12,744 bases of DNA from CAZCWX01 sp964502465 (lineage in GTDB: Bacteria > Desulfobacterota > Binatia > Bin18). Both the position numbers and the translations under genes were made by a program. The stretch's first letter is position 1. Every line of letters begins with the position of its first letter. The notes under the pieces are model-generated. The model did no database searches. It was not told the DNA's origin and was given only the letters and a program-made list of their open reading frames with translations. This document shows, piece by piece, positions 12,441-12,744 of the stretch. The stretch is taken from contig CAZCWX010000016.1 of NCBI GenBank assembly GCA_964502465.1, forward strand, positions 1 through 12,744, written 5' to 3'.

Positions 12441-12744
12441 TTAGAGTTTGCCATCCTCTTCGCTGATGATGCGATACAACTCAGTCCGGTCGCGACCTTG
12501 GAGGAGCCGCTCCCGGAAAGTTTTGTCCTTTAACATACGCGACACGCGGGCCAACGCTTTGAGGTGAATCCCGGCGGAATCTTCTGGCGCAACGAGAAGA
12601 AAAAAAAGCTTGGTGAGCGCACCATCGAGCGAATGACAGTCGATGCCGTTCAGGCTCTTGCCGAATACCGCGATGACTCCTTTCAGTCCGGGAAGCTTGC
12701 CATGAGGAATGGCAATACCTTCACCGATCGCCGTTGTGCCGAGG
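12441..12744 (-). CDS. ptsN: PTS IIA-like nitrogen-regulatory protein PtsN (EIIA-Ntr), 5' end outside window
   Basis: The last 100 residues of an EIIA-Ntr protein; the gene runs off the right edge, so no start codon is visible. The active-site motif IGEGIAIPHGK is present, with the phosphorylated His at codon 12702-12704. It is followed by the family pattern SLDGALTKLFFLLVAPEDSAGIHLKALARVSRML and a final helix up to the TAA at 12441-12443. By family knowledge EIIA-Ntr is the output protein of the nitrogen PTS and controls potassium transport and other targets by its phosphorylation state. The gap to the rapZ start is 31 bases. An eight-T run on the coding strand (12600-12607) encodes Leu-Phe-Phe and leaves the frame intact. 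Confidence 0.93.
   Translation of the reverse strand, partial: LGTTAIGEGIAIPHGKLPGLKGVIAVFGKSLNGIDCHSLDGALTKLFFLLVAPEDSAGIHLKALARVSRMLKDKTFRERLLQGRDRTELYRIISEEDGKL

Noticed and set aside
12410..12454. Longer RapZ start at 12454
   Set aside because: Overlaps ptsN, the ribosome site is too close to that ATG, and the shorter form has the family length and a good site.
12600..12607. Eight-T run in ptsN as a frameshift
   Set aside because: The frame reads through it correctly, giving the expected Leu-Phe-Phe family residues.

Overview
The window joins an accessory stretch (about 1-3700, genes on the + strand) to a tight core-genome gene block (3815 to the right edge, all on the - strand). The core block encodes nitrogen-PTS components, RapZ, S-adenosylmethionine (SAM) cycle enzymes, a secreted cell-wall amidase with an AMIN domain, GlnD and a Xer recombinase. 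This set points to a Gram-negative, proteobacterial-grade bacterium. The order ptsN-rapZ-HPr is the one known from the rpoN region of proteobacteria, but here it runs into metK-ahcY-amidase-glnD-xerD. I cannot name a genus; a deltaproteobacterial-type or uncultured lineage is a guess.

Core block, read right to left on the - strand: the C-terminal 100 residues of EIIA-Ntr (ptsN), rapZ, an HPr/NPr phosphocarrier, then a 147-base gap with a good sigma70-type promoter. After the promoter come metK, ahcY, an N-acetylmuramoyl-L-alanine amidase, glnD and xerD. From metK onward the genes are 12, 9, -4 and -1 bases apart, so they very likely form one transcript. It links methyl-donor supply (MetK makes SAM; AhcY clears S-adenosylhomocysteine) with peptidoglycan splitting, PII nitrogen signalling and chromosome-dimer resolution.

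Accessory part, left to right: a GIY-YIG nuclease-like protein; a 266-residue protein of unknown N-terminal function ending in an acyl-carrier-protein-like domain with an intact DSL serine motif; a small protein with Cys/His pairs resembling a zinc ribbon; and a 199-residue protein I do not recognise. The last two genes end in the same octamer, AGGCTAAC, which contains the stop codon. The first of these octamers is mirrored 40 bases later by its exact complement, giving an attC-like (integron) palindrome that deviates from the consensus. Next comes a PIN-domain toxin-antitoxin pair bracketed by two direct copies of a 99-bp repeat. Each copy contains a GTAG-headed REP-type hairpin, and the 3-nt loops of the two hairpins are reverse complements.

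The most original items are the ACP-tailed protein beside a GIY-YIG gene, the REP-bracketed toxin-antitoxin cassette, and the attC-like site. No rRNA, tRNA, CRISPR array or transposase was seen.
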